Of a stretch of 51,077 nucleotides of DNA, positions 32,663 to 40,605 are shown piece after piece. How positions within the stretch are numbered: the stretch's first letter is position 1; the number at the start of each line of letters is the position of its first letter. Source of the DNA: Clostridium hydrogeniformans DSM 21757 (GTDB lineage: Bacteria > Bacillota > Clostridia > Clostridiales > Clostridiaceae); NCBI RefSeq assembly GCF_000686705.1, contig NZ_JMLJ01000020.1, positions 1 through 51,077 on the forward strand, read 5' to 3'. The notes beneath the pieces are model-generated. The model did no database searches and was not told the origin of the DNA. It worked only from the letters and a program-made list of their open reading frames with translations. A program made the translations under genes and the position numbers.

Positions 32663-35201
32663 TCTCTACTTTATCTGGATTAGTATTAAATGCTTTATAT
32701 ATTAAGTGTTCAAATACTGCATCAAACTTTAGTATCCCTACTCTTCCATCAAGGTCCTGGAATAGACAGTGTCCATTTTCAAGACTCCTAACAATATCTA
32801 TATTTTCCTCAGTTTCTTCAAGATCTAGGAATTCAAGTACGCTTCTAATCTCATTTATTTCTGTGGCTTTAAAACAGAATTTATATGATATATTAGTTTT
32901 AACCCCTTCTGCTCTCATATCTTTAGTAGATTGTGATATAAAGAAACATCCTGAGTTCAAAGCTCTCCCTTCTCTTATTAGAGCGTTCATCATTTGTTTT
33001 CCAGTAGATGTAGAATCAAGTGCCCATGCCTCATCAAATAAAACTATTTTGAAAATTCTTCTATCCTGATGTATAAACTTCCTAGCAAAAGATGCTATGG
33101 GTAGCATTAAAACAGTAGATAAAACTTCCTCCTGAGTATATTCATCTTTAGGTTTATTAGGGTCTGGCATATTTAAATTTTGAATCTGTAACACATTAAT
33201 TTTCTTTTTAAAATCTAATCCTTGTTCCGTACCATCACCAAATAATAAACCAGCCATAGCCATGTTTTTTAACATAGATATTTTTCTTCCTAACTTACGT
33301 GCTATATCTTTAATTTCTATATCTTCTATACTCATTAATCTATCTGCTAATTTTAACATTGATGGATTTTCCTGTTTCTTAACCCACTCTATAGCTTCAA
33401 GAGCTGCTATATACTCATCATCTTTAGGTGTTATATTAAATAGCTCTGATAATATTGATATAGCTAAATAAGCAGCTTCCTCTAAATTATCCCTATAAAT
33501 TAAAAAAGGATCTAACTTCCCCTTATCTTCAACGGCTGATGAAAGGGTAATTATATTAATCTGATCCTTAAATTCTGGTAGATCATCTATCCAATTGCTT
33601 CTTTCCCCCTTAGGATCCAGAACCAATCCATTTGCTCCATATAATACACTTAAATAGAATAGTAAGTTGGCTGCAAAAGACTTTCCTCCTCCTAATGTCC
33701 CATAAAAACCACCTGATGCAGATCTATTCAACTTTGTGGCCCTAGAAACATCTAAATACACATTTTTTTGTAGTACCCCTGTTGTACCTATATATGGTCC
33801 TATGTTATCTCCGAGTAATCTTGTTGCACCTATAATCCCACCAGCTAAAGTCCTCGGCGGTAATCTCTGTATATAGTCCCTAACATATCTTTCTGTTCCT
33901 GGTATACTTTCCATAAACAACTTCATTTGGTCAGTTAAAGGTCTTTCCAAAATGAAATTATTATCTGTGTAAATTTCCTTTATAAAGTCTACCTTTTCTT
34001 CTAATTTTTCTCTTGAATCTGCAGATAAACAGAAAGTTATACTTGTATCTGATACCGGGGATCTACTTGCCTTTAATTCAGATTCTAGTTCATTTGCATA
34101 TATTCTAGAATCTGCAAGATCCTCTGGTAAATCATCATCACTGTCAATTATGTGTTCAATCTGGTCCTTAATCTCTTTCTTCTTACCTTCAATTTTCCTA
34201 ATACTCTGTTTATGATCTATAGTAGATATCCTTATTATAACTTCTGTTTGCAATGGATAGTCTTGTAGAGCTAACAACCATTCATTACCTGGGAATAAGA
34301 TTCCATCAGGTATGTGTGATAGTGCTAAAAATGTTTGATATGATGTCCCTTCATCTTGATGTATTTTAATAAATCTATTTTCTGTTAAGTCTATTAGTCC
34401 TTCAGTAAGAGTAAGTATCTCTCTTCCTGAAGCTCTAATAACTTTTTCGCCATTCTTGATAACTTTTTCAGAATATGGAGTCCAGTAACTTTTAGACTCT
34501 GTGATATTTTCTAATTCATCTTTTTTACCTATAGCTATATTTTTCTCATAATTATTTACCGAACTTAACCCTTTTAATGTGAAATTATCAAGTCCTCTAA
34601 AGAATGGTCTCCTTATAAGCCACTCAACATCATTATCATTACACTTCTTTAAGGCTACTCTTCTATCTTGTTTCCTTAAAAACTCATTAGACATCTTAAG
34701 AAACATTTGTATATCTTTTTCATATATGTCTTTATATCCTGTTCCAAAGAGTTCATCTATAGCTTGACTAGGTTCTTTAATAAAGTACTTTAAAGTATCC
34801 TTGATATCATTAATTAAGCTATCACCCATCTTTAGCTTTGTTACTACATAAACTTTATAATCATTGGAATTTCCCTTCTTTTTAATACCTTCTTCCAAAT
34901 ATGATTCTGTCTGAATGGCATGTGCCTTTGCTGCCTTATAAAGTAAATCTTTTTTATCTAAACTACCTATTAAATTACCATAATGCTTTTTTACATCTTG
35001 ACTTACAGGAACTATATATATTGCCGCTTCCTTACCTATATTACTAATAAACCTAGCCATTGAATTGAGTATGTTTTTTTTACCCTTTATAGACTTAAAA
35101 TCATAATTATATCCAATTAGCTTAAAACAAGCCCAACATTCATTTCTCTGCTCATTAAAAATAAAATTATCTTCAAAATATCTTATTGGAAACTCGTACA
35201 A
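32640..35201 (-). CDS. tcpF: VirB4/TcpF-like conjugation ATPase
   Basis: An 853-residue cytoplasmic ATPase of the VirB4/TcpF/ConE type. The P-loop GTLGGGKSFAANLL is near residue 504 and Walker B FKIVLFDEAWAL near 722. GCFFISQSTKDMRAEG and SYKFCFKATEINEIRSVLEF follow, as in the family. The N-terminal 300 residues form the usual membrane-proximal domain. The gene starts four bases after the TcpE-like gene. A CGGCGGT motif at 33,855 falls in the LPPRTLAGG segment, read as CCG CCG in an otherwise A/T-rich codon background. It energises substrate transfer together with the coupling ATPase. Confidence 0.94.
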   Translation of the reverse strand: MYEFPIRYFEDNFIFNEQRNECWACFKLIGYNYDFKSIKGKKNILNSMARFISNIGKEAAIYIVPVSQDVKKHYGNLIGSLDKKDLLYKAAKAHAIQTESYLEEGIKKKGNSNDYKVYVVTKLKMGDSLINDIKDTLKYFIKEPSQAIDELFGTGYKDIYEKDIQMFLKMSNEFLRKQDRRVALKKCNDNDVEWLIRRPFFRGLDNFTLKGLSSVNNYEKNIAIGKKDELENITESKSYWTPYSEKVIKNGEKVIRASGREILTLTEGLIDLTENRFIKIHQDEGTSYQTFLALSHIPDGILFPGNEWLLALQDYPLQTEVIIRISTIDHKQSIRKIEGKKKEIKDQIEHIIDSDDDLPEDLADSRIYANELESELKASRSPVSDTSITFCLSADSREKLEEKVDFIKEIYTDNNFILERPLTDQMKLFMESIPGTERYVRDYIQRLPPRTLAGGIIGATRLLGDNIGPYIGTTGVLQKNVYLDVSRATKLNRSASGGFYGTLGGGKSFAANLLFYLSVLYGANGLVLDPKGERSNWIDDLPEFKDQINIITLSSAVEDKGKLDPFLIYRDNLEEAAYLAISILSELFNITPKDDEYIAALEAIEWVKKQENPSMLKLADRLMSIEDIEIKDIARKLGRKISMLKNMAMAGLLFGDGTEQGLDFKKKINVLQIQNLNMPDPNKPKDEYTQEEVLSTVLMLPIASFARKFIHQDRRIFKIVLFDEAWALDSTSTGKQMMNALIREGRALNSGCFFISQSTKDMRAEGVKTNISYKFCFKATEINEIRSVLEFLDLEETEENIDIVRSLENGHCLFQDLDGRVGILKFDAVFEHLIYKAFNTNPDKVENDEYEEM
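33855..33861 (+). repeat. CGGCGGT motif, site 8
   Basis: Inside the VirB4-like gene; TTA CCG CCG AGG (Leu-Pro-Pro-Arg). Confidence 0.9.
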
Positions 35202-35205
35202 CTAC

Positions 35206-35637
35206 TTACACCTCCTTCTTTATTACTTCATCTGTCTTATTAACAACGCTATATCTTCTAAAAAGTACTGGACTAGTAAATCTAATTTTTTTATATTGTT
35301 CTACAGGTTGAAACCTACAGTAATATTTAGGCGTTATTATATACACACAATAATCCCACATAAATTTATGTGGCAACTTCCCATCCAGCTTTATGCTAGT
35401 AAAAAATTTCATCAAGATAAATGGAACTGCCAAAAATTTAATTACGAAATGTAAATTATTAAAAAATGGAAGAAACTTTACTAATATAAATGTAACCACT
35501 ATGCTTAATGCAAAATATGCTAACTCATTAATTGCTATTGGCACTAATAACTTTAGTCCATCTATGCTATAAATCTTTCTCTCTATATTCCATACGCTAC
35601 CATAGGTTCTTAATACTATTTCTTCATTTTCATTCAT
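35206..35637 (-). CDS. tcpE: TcpE-like conjugation membrane protein
   Basis: A 143-residue protein with two adjacent transmembrane helices near residues 33-52 and 62-82 and the family pattern RTYGSVWNIERKIYSIDGL, then LPHKFMWDYCVYIITPKYYCRFQPVEQYK. This matches the TcpE/Orf17-type family of Gram-positive conjugation systems, which positions channel parts at the membrane. It is preceded by a terminator after the VirB2-like gene and followed four bases later by the VirB4-like gene. Confidence 0.85.
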   Translation of the reverse strand: MNENEEIVLRTYGSVWNIERKIYSIDGLKLLVPIAINELAYFALSIVVTFILVKFLPFFNNLHFVIKFLAVPFILMKFFTSIKLDGKLPHKFMWDYCVYIITPKYYCRFQPVEQYKKIRFTSPVLFRRYSVVNKTDEVIKKEV

Positions 35638-35645
35638 AAAAAATT

Positions 35646-35672
35646 GGATAGATAGAAATATACTACCTATCC
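35646..35672 (-). terminator. Terminator after the VirB2/TcpD-like gene
   Basis: A 10-bp stem (GGATAGRTAG, one G.T pair) with a seven-base loop, followed in minus reading by AATTTTTTATG. It lies inside the transfer operon just after the pilin-like gene, so it likely reduces transcription of the downstream channel genes. Confidence 0.82.
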
Positions 35673-35682
35673 TTTCTCCCCC

Positions 35683-36009
35683 CTATCCAAAAATTACATG
35701 AGTTAAATATTCTCCTATAGTCTTTAATAGTGTAGGGTTGTACACTATTGATATTATAATTGCAGATATAGCTATAGCTACTGCCATTTGTGTAAATTTC
35801 TTTTTTAGTATGAATGTCCCTATGATTACTGCAGCTGCTGCCATAACTAGAGCTTGAGCTCCACTTAGCACCCAATCCGAAGCATTCTTAGCATATTTAT
35901 TTTCAGCAGCCAAAACTGTTGTACTATTAACTAAAATTAGAATAGTAACTGACGTATAAATCACTTTTAATCTTTCCCTCATTTTGGTAAATAAACTTAT
36001 ATGTTTCAT
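35683..36009 (-). CDS. TcpD/VirB2-like small membrane protein
   Basis: A 108-residue protein with a signal peptide ending TTVLAA and two hydrophobic helices (ALVMAAAAVIIGTFIL; MAVAIAISAIIISIVY) separated by a KKKF loop. This is the size and layout of VirB2-like pilins or TcpD. It overlaps the tcpC-like stop by TAATG and is followed by a terminator, consistent with higher expression than downstream genes. It is likely a structural part of the channel. Confidence 0.75.
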   Translation of the reverse strand: MKHISLFTKMRERLKVIYTSVTILILVNSTTVLAAENKYAKNASDWVLSGAQALVMAAAAVIIGTFILKKKFTQMAVAIAISAIIISIVYNPTLLKTIGEYLTHVIFG

Positions 36010-36914
36010 TAATTATCCTCCCCTAAATTAACGGTCCTTGTATTTAAGTCCTTTATATAGTACCTACTATCTTTATTGGTTATAGTTATGTGTATCTTTT
36101 GCTTTACTTCCTGTTTAGTTTCTAAGTCTTCTAAATTAAAAGATACTAAAGCTAGATAATCCTTATCTTTACTGTAAACTCTTAATTCACTTATATTTCT
36201 GAATCTAAAGTTTCCGTTTAAGCCTTCCAAAGACTTTTGAGTATCAAATAAATAGTACTTAATTTCTCCTTCTGTACCTTCACAATATGTCTTTAGAAAG
36301 TTATTAAGCATGTCTTCTATAGATCTAGCTACACTTGTATCTACAGTATTATCATTATATTGATTTATTTCTATATTTGCAGAATTAGGTCTAGCAATTA
36401 AAAATGGTATATCTTCAACTAAATATAATCCTTCATTTTCTCTAATCGGTACCCTTATAAATAAATCTTTTTCTATATTTTTTTCTACATATTTTACTTT
36501 AACTCTCACATCTACATTAAATCCATTCTTGGAATAACTTTTAACATTAATTGCTGTTGAATCTAAAGCTTGTACCTCTCCATTTATAGACGTATTTAAA
36601 GAAGAAACTGCTATTTCACTCATATATTGAGCTACTCTTTTTCTATAGTCCTCTCCTTTGTTTTGTTTATACGTAAAGAATTCTTTTGCAAAAATTTCAG
36701 CAAAGGCAGAAGCCCCCCTTCTTTTGTCTATACTTATATTGTTATTAGTCAAACTAGTGTTTACATCATTTAATATCTTTTTTGATTGATTAGGTCTTAT
36801 GATGCTTACAACACCTCTTATAAATAAAAATATAAGTATGGTCCATAATAATACTCTTAATACTTTTTTAGGTACCATAGATTTTATCTTTTTTACCTTA
36901 ACTATCTGTTTCAT
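36009..36914 (-). CDS. tcpC: TcpC/VirB8-like conjugation scaffold protein
   Basis: A 301-residue bitopic protein. One transmembrane helix near residues 20-40 (VLRVLLWTILIFLFIRGVVS) is followed by two NTF2-like extracellular domains, as in TcpC. Recognisable stretches include FAEIFAKEFFTYKQNKGEDY near residue 75 and RPNSANIEINQYND near 180. AAAGGAGGTGATAAT before the ATG fixes the start at 36,914. It scaffolds the channel at the membrane-wall interface. First main structural gene of the transfer operon, preceded by a terminator that follows two small genes. Confidence 0.87.
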   Translation of the reverse strand: MKQIVKVKKIKSMVPKKVLRVLLWTILIFLFIRGVVSIIRPNQSKKILNDVNTSLTNNNISIDKRRGASAFAEIFAKEFFTYKQNKGEDYRKRVAQYMSEIAVSSLNTSINGEVQALDSTAINVKSYSKNGFNVDVRVKVKYVEKNIEKDLFIRVPIRENEGLYLVEDIPFLIARPNSANIEINQYNDNTVDTSVARSIEDMLNNFLKTYCEGTEGEIKYYLFDTQKSLEGLNGNFRFRNISELRVYSKDKDYLALVSFNLEDLETKQEVKQKIHITITNKDSRYYIKDLNTRTVNLGEDN

Positions 36915-36944
36915 ATTATCACCTCCTTTCAAGGGCAAAAATAA

Positions 36945-36967
36945 AACACTACTTAAAAAGTAGTGTT
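36945..36967 (-). terminator. Terminator upstream of tcpC
   Basis: Perfect 9-bp arms AACACTACT with a five-base loop, then TTTATTTTTG in minus reading. It overlaps the stop of the 77-residue gene and probably limits entry into the main transfer genes. Confidence 0.85.
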
Positions 36968-37199
36968 AACCTTTTATAATATCTACATCTTTTCTTTTGC
37001 ACTTTATTATTGCTAAATTAGACTTCTTATTATTAACCTTTACAGTTTTCTTTATTACAATTTCTCCTGACCTAACATCAAAATATTCTTTTATTCTCTC
37101 GTCTGTTCCAATCATATAACTGTACTCTGGGACAAGTTCAACTATATCTCCCTTTCTTATATCTTCACATAAATCATCCCTAATCACCCTGGCCTTCAA
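36966..37199 (-). CDS. Small hypothetical protein in the transfer operon (77 aa), TTG start
   Basis: AAGGAGG lies seven bases before TTG at 37,199. The 77-residue protein (KARVIRDDLCEDIRKGDIVE, then YFDVRSGEIVIKKTVKVNN) looks like a small beta-barrel, reminiscent of SH3-like folds. It has no membrane segment. It sits between the HTH gene and the terminator before tcpC. Function unknown; a regulatory role is only suggested by position. Confidence 0.72.
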   Translation of the reverse strand: MKARVIRDDLCEDIRKGDIVELVPEYSYMIGTDERIKEYFDVRSGEIVIKKTVKVNNKKSNLAIIKCKRKDVDIIKG

Positions 37200-37211
37200 A
37201 ATTACACCTCC

Positions 37212-37658
37212 TTATCTATAAACATTAATATTTAATTGTAAACTAAAACTTTTAGGCAAATCTGCAGGTCTAGCACCAACTTTTTCATCATATACAAGTT
37301 TATTACCTTTAACATTAAATGCATTAATACTTGAAAAAACTGCTCCTTGAGTTGAAAGAGTTCTTCCCCTACTTAGTTGTTTTATATCCATATCATGTTG
37401 TACTCTTAAATCTTCTGAACTTATGTCATAGAAATCTTTATTTTTCCTCTTTTCTACTATGTTATTAACCTTCTTTTTTCGTCTATTTTCTAAACTTTCA
37501 TTTTTTCGTCTTTCCTTTTCCTCTTTGAACTCTGTCTTATATTTGCAATTTAGTACCTTCGATATGTATTGCTTAGACACCCCTAAAAGCTCTGAGATTT
37601 CTACAGTATTTTTCTTAAGAGTAAAATATAAGTCCCCAATAATCTCTACTTTATCCAT
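37212..37658 (-). CDS. Helix-turn-helix protein leading the transfer operon (148 aa)
   Basis: A 148-residue basic protein. Residues 5-35 form a helix-turn-helix resembling sigma-70 region 4 or invertase-type HTHs (KKNTVEISELLGVSKQYISK). A strongly basic stretch (EERRKNESLENRRKKKVNNI) follows. The C-terminal 70 residues contain LSRGRTLSTQGAVFSSINAF. GGGAGGGG lies six bases before ATG. It is the first sizeable gene after the transfer promoter and leader, so it may regulate transfer or bind a transfer origin. No family name can be given with confidence. Confidence 0.72.
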   Translation of the reverse strand: MDKVEIIGDLYFTLKKNTVEISELLGVSKQYISKVLNCKYKTEFKEEKERRKNESLENRRKKKVNNIVEKRKNKDFYDISSEDLRVQHDMDIKQLSRGRTLSTQGAVFSSINAFNVKGNKLVYDEKVGARPADLPKSFSLQLNINVYR

Positions 37659-37679
37659 GATTCCCCTCCCACTTTATAA

Positions 37680-37751
37680 TTACCTATATAAAAAAGCCAC
37701 TAGTATAACTAGTGACTTTAGTTGACTTTTTGGGTAACAAATTTTGGACAT
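37680..37751 (-). CDS. Possible leader peptide of the transfer operon (23 aa)
   Basis: AGGAG lies six bases before ATG at 37,751, and the 23-codon frame (MSKICYPKSQLKSLVILVAF, then LYR) spans the terminator hairpin at 37,694-37,720. Translating ribosomes would cover the hairpin, which is the arrangement of translation-controlled attenuators. It may instead be a chance frame; the good ribosome binding site and overlap argue for function. Confidence 0.45.
   Translation of the reverse strand: MSKICYPKSQLKSLVILVAFLYR
37694..37720 (-). terminator. Attenuator-type terminator in the transfer operon leader
   Basis: Arms AAAGYCACTAGT and complement with a short loop. In minus reading the stem is followed by CTTTTTTATA. 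It lies between the transfer promoter and the first genes and overlaps a small reading frame. Confidence 0.8.
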
Positions 37752-37860
37752 AGTTTCTCCTATATACATACCATTTTAACAATAAATCTTGCTTAATAAT
37801 TGCAAATTTGTTTCATTTATGTTTCATAAATGCTTTTAGTCCAATTATTACCTTAATACT

Positions 37861-37889
37861 AGTATATGTTTTTATTACTAACATGTCAA
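37861..37889 (-). promoter_or_regulatory. Main promoter of the transfer operon
   Basis: Minus-strand TTGACA (37,884-37,889), a 17-base spacer and TATACT (37,861-37,866) closely match the sigma-A consensus. The palindrome ATACTAGTAT straddles the -10 box and may be bound by the divergent repressor. Confidence 0.82.
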
Positions 37890-37979
37890 TAGTTTGTGTT
37901 AGATTTCCAAACATATATATCTCTAATATATTCCAATTGTTTATAATTAAACTTATTGGGACTTAACGGAGGGAAAAAA

Positions 37980-38594
37980 GTGGACAATAATATTAAGACT
38001 AGCATTGGTGAAAGAATAAAATTTTTAAGACACGAAAAAGGATTAACTCAAAAAGAATTATCAAATATATGTCATGTTGATCGTTCTACAATAACTCAAT
38101 ACGAATCTAATCTTATATATCCTTCTCAAGATGTACAAAATATTCTTTCTAATTTTTTCAATGTATCATTGGATTTTTTAAATGGAACTAGCATTTTAAG
38201 ATCTAAAAAGGTTTATAAACTTAACAATGATAGTTATATAGATGTGCCTCTATATAATATAAATAGTAATGAAATTATTAATAATATTTTACTCCCATCT
38301 GATAAAGTCGCTCTATCTAACTTTATGTTTGTATATTCTCCATGCGACTTAATAGATTGTAGGATTAATGTTGGTGATTTATTATTAATAGAAAAAGCCT
38401 CTACTTACTCTGATGGGGATATATTATTATTAAAATATAATAATGCTTTTATATTAGCAAAGGTATTAAACTCGCCTCCTAATATAATTCTTTATAATAA
38501 TAATTTATTTAATAATGGATTCTTAACTATAAAAAATAGTCTAATCAATATCATTGGATCTGTAACAGAAGTAACCTTTAAAATTAAAAAGTAA
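37980..38594 (+). CDS. LexA/CI-like repressor with inactive-looking S24 domain
   Basis: A 204-residue regulator divergent from the transfer operon. An N-terminal XRE HTH (ERIKFLRHEKGLTQKELSNI, then CHVDRSTITQYESNLIYPS) is followed from about residue 90 by an S24-type domain (INVGDLLLIEKASTYSDGDI). Aligned by eye with LexA, the catalytic Ser position appears to be Asp (PCDLIDCRINVGD), while a Lys near FILAKVL is kept. It may therefore be a repressor that is not cleaved. GTG at 37,980 is chosen because GGAGGG lies seven bases before it. It probably controls transfer genes; its operators are unproven. Confidence 0.82.
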   Translation: MDNNIKTSIGERIKFLRHEKGLTQKELSNICHVDRSTITQYESNLIYPSQDVQNILSNFFNVSLDFLNGTSILRSKKVYKLNNDSYIDVPLYNINSNEIINNILLPSDKVALSNFMFVYSPCDLIDCRINVGDLLLIEKASTYSDGDILLLKYNNAFILAKVLNSPPNIILYNNNLFNNGFLTIKNSLINIIGSVTEVTFKIKK

Positions 38595-38636
38595 GGATGT
38601 TAATAATAACTCTTAACATCCTTACTTTTTAATTTT
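38580..38636. terminator. Long bidirectional terminator
   Basis: Perfect 24-bp arms around a nine-base loop, ending both the repressor gene and the converging 72-residue gene, and overlapping both stop codons. Confidence 0.93.
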
Positions 38637-38840
38637 AAAAATAAATTTTTTATACAACAGTCTTATTAAGTATAAAGTTAATAGGACGAGTATTATATCT
38701 GTAATTATATCAATTTCGTTACTTACAAGTTTTATCTGTCCTATTAAGAACAGAAGCAGTCCAAATATAACCCCTTTCATTGATAGATCAATATATGATG
38801 ATATAGATTTTTTAAGTTTTATTCTTAATTTACTAATCAT
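38622..38840 (-). CDS. Small membrane protein (72 aa)
   Basis: A 72-residue protein with two hydrophobic helices (GVIFGLLLFLIGQIKLV and IITDIILVLLTLYLIRLLY) and basic ends. The ribosome binding site is weak (AGGTGC). Its 3' end lies inside the long terminator shared with the repressor gene. No family recognised. Confidence 0.6.
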   Translation of the reverse strand: MISKLRIKLKKSISSYIDLSMKGVIFGLLLFLIGQIKLVSNEIDIITDIILVLLTLYLIRLLYKKFIFKIKK

Positions 38841-38931
38841 AATTTAGCACCTACTTTTATATTCATATCTATATAATACATCATTATGGTAAATAATTGA
38901 ATATTGTTATATATAATTTTATTAAAAGAAG

Positions 38932-38964
38932 TAGAGACTCCTAATTAACCATTAGGAGTCTCTA
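38932..38964 (-). terminator. Terminator after the sigma-like HTH gene
   Basis: A stem of about 12 bp (TAGAGACTCCTA and complement) with an A/T loop; a modest T-run (CTTCTTTTAAT) follows in minus reading. Confidence 0.78.
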
Positions 38965-38996
38965 TTGATAATCCTTAACTTATATACTTATTAGAA

Positions 38997-39413
38997 TTAT
39001 ACTTGTTCACAACTATAAATATAGTCCTCAAGTTTTTCTATAATTTTATTAACCCTCCTTGAGATAGTTGATTTACTCATATTAACAATGTCAACCATAG
39101 CTTGGTATTGTTTATTTTTTTTGTACCTTAATTCTATTATTTGTTTTTCTGTATCATCTAAAAAAAAATTAAGTATAAACTCAATATTGGAATTCTCCTC
39201 TGATATATCATTAACTTTAAGTTGCTTATCTAGTATCTTCTCATTATTTTCTTCTATTCTAGCAACAATAAAATCTTTTCTAGAGTTCATTACTCTTATA
39301 TATTCTTCTAAGTTACTATTATTCTTTTTTAGAATATCTATTTCATATTTTAGTTTGTCTTGTATCTTTTTTTTATCATAATAATCTTTTATAATTTGTT
39401 CAACATCGTTCAT
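38997..39413 (-). CDS. Phage-type sigma-70 region 4-like transcription factor (DUF1492/RinA-like)
   Basis: A 138-residue protein. Residues 1-80 form a coiled coil (ELKYEIDILKKNNSNLEEYI-like heptads). The C-terminal 60 residues carry LDDTEKQIIELRYKKNKQYQ, then MVDIVNMSKSTISRRVNKII, a region 4-type helix-turn-helix as in DUF1492, ArpU or RinA-like late regulators of phages. The gene has a moderate ribosome binding site (AGGAG) and its own terminator. It lies 25 bases after the adenine methylase gene. It probably activates plasmid transcription; target unknown. Confidence 0.75.
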   Translation of the reverse strand: MNDVEQIIKDYYDKKKIQDKLKYEIDILKKNNSNLEEYIRVMNSRKDFIVARIEENNEKILDKQLKVNDISEENSNIEFILNFFLDDTEKQIIELRYKKNKQYQAMVDIVNMSKSTISRRVNKIIEKLEDYIYSCEQV

Positions 39414-39438
39414 GGTTACACTCCTAATAATTCCTAAT

Positions 39439-40197
39439 CTAATAGTTCTTAATTATTAGTTCTCCATAACTCTTTCTTGCAGCTTTATCCCTCGAAACTG
39501 AATAAGTAACATCTACTTCCTCTATACTAAATTCCCTATATAAATCTCTTACAAATTCATTATCATTTAATGTAATAAGAAATTTTCCCTTTATACTTTT
39601 TAGACTTTCATAAAGTCTAATATGCTCCTCTGTCCCAAATTTATCCTTATATCCCTCGGTCTCGATATATGGCGGATCACAAAAGAAAAATGTTGTACTT
39701 CTATCATACTTTTCTATAATTTTAAAGCAATCTAAATTTTCTATATATGTATTAGACAATCTCTTTTTTATTTCTATAAGACAGTTTGTCTTAAAGAGTT
39801 TTGGTGATGGCTTACCAAGAGCACTATATCCAAAAGAAATACCCCTACTTGCGAAACTTTGAGCACTAAGATACATGAATCTAACTGCCCTCTGAACTTC
39901 TGTTAACTTAGAAAAATCTTGATCTCTATAATCATAAAAGTTGTCTCTTGACACAACTTCATATGATAATAACCTCTCAACTTCTTCTCCGTGATATTTT
40001 AACATCTTAAAAAGATTAATTAGTTCTTGATCTGTATCATTAATGACTTCCACTTTTGACGGCTCCTTACCAAAATAAACCCATCCTGCTCCAAGAAAAA
40101 CTTCTACATAACAAATATGATCGCCAGGTATCATCTTTATTATATTTTTTCTTAATTTACTTTTTCCACCCATACGTGAAATTGGTGGATTCATCAT
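39439..40197 (-). CDS. D12-class DNA adenine methyltransferase
   Basis: A 252-residue Dam-type N6-adenine methyltransferase. SRMGGKSKLRKNI near residue 7 and FLGAGWVYFGKEPSK near 34 form the SAM-binding motif I. The catalytic DPPY is at residues 174-177 (FFFCDPPYIETEGYKD). LITLNDNEFVRDLY lies near 212. No restriction endonuclease gene is adjacent, so it is probably an orphan methylase protecting against host restriction or marking DNA. GGAG precedes the double ATG at 40,197/40,194. Confidence 0.93.
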   Translation of the reverse strand: MMNPPISRMGGKSKLRKNIIKMIPGDHICYVEVFLGAGWVYFGKEPSKVEVINDTDQELINLFKMLKYHGEEVERLLSYEVVSRDNFYDYRDQDFSKLTEVQRAVRFMYLSAQSFASRGISFGYSALGKPSPKLFKTNCLIEIKKRLSNTYIENLDCFKIIEKYDRSTTFFFCDPPYIETEGYKDKFGTEEHIRLYESLKSIKGKFLITLNDNEFVRDLYREFSIEEVDVTYSVSRDKAARKSYGELIIKNY

Positions 40198-40368
40198 ATT
40201 ATCATCTCCTACCCATTTGTTATTATGAGAGATTAATGATGAAAGATGATAAATTATATAGATTAAAGTTAAGTTCTCCCTCCTTTATTTAATACTTACG
40301 ACATTTACCTTTATGCTACATTCTAAGTTCAGAGAACCTTTTCTTAAGTTCTACCATTTTTAATCCTA

Positions 40369-40605
40369 TCACTTATGTTTTTGAGCACATAACAAAGTCT
40401 TTATCCTTCTCTCTGCCCATATAAAATCTGATAAATTTATATAGTCAGTCTTATTTACATACTTAAAAAAAGATTTCTTTAACCTGTCGTTATCTTCAAA
40501 ATATACTATACTTTTATTTTCAGCTTTTCTTATATCTTTAATTTCTAATCCAATTGCAACCAAATATACTATTAAGTCCTTATCAGTAATACCTTTTAAC
40601 TTCAA
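40369..40605 (-). CDS. DUF5659-like small protein (78 aa), TTG start
   Basis: TTG at 40,605 preceded by GGGGGT. The product (ITDKDLIVYLVAIGLEIKDI, then KSIVYFEDNDRLKKSFFKYV) matches the general pattern of phage DUF5659 proteins: a short alpha/beta fold with a VYFED strand. The C-terminal helix (AERRIKTLLCAQ) is typical. Function unknown. Family call is by pattern recognition only. Confidence 0.6.
   Translation of the reverse strand: MKLKGITDKDLIVYLVAIGLEIKDIRKAENKSIVYFEDNDRLKKSFFKYVNKTDYINLSDFIWAERRIKTLLCAQKHK

Larger units (their letters stand above)
37659..37979. other. Divergent regulatory region between transfer operon and repressor
   Basis: This 320-bp stretch holds the transfer promoter (37,861-37,889), a roughly 195-base leader with a candidate leader peptide and terminator, a 10-bp palindrome ATACTAGTAT at the -10 box, and an inverted pair GTTTG...CAAAC near 37,900. 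It also supplies the upstream region of the plus-strand repressor gene, whose own promoter is not clear to me. Confidence 0.7.

Noticed and set aside
2431-33861. CGGCGGT as a by-product of codon choice
   Set aside because: Copies inside genes occur in several reading phases and orientations and encode different peptides using codons (CCG, CGC, GCC) that are rare in the surrounding sequence; four others are intergenic.
35663-35875. 70-codon Ser/Tyr-rich frame opposite to no known gene
   Set aside because: Overlaps the VirB2-like gene in another phase; that gene has a signal peptide, two helices and coupled start, so this is a shadow.
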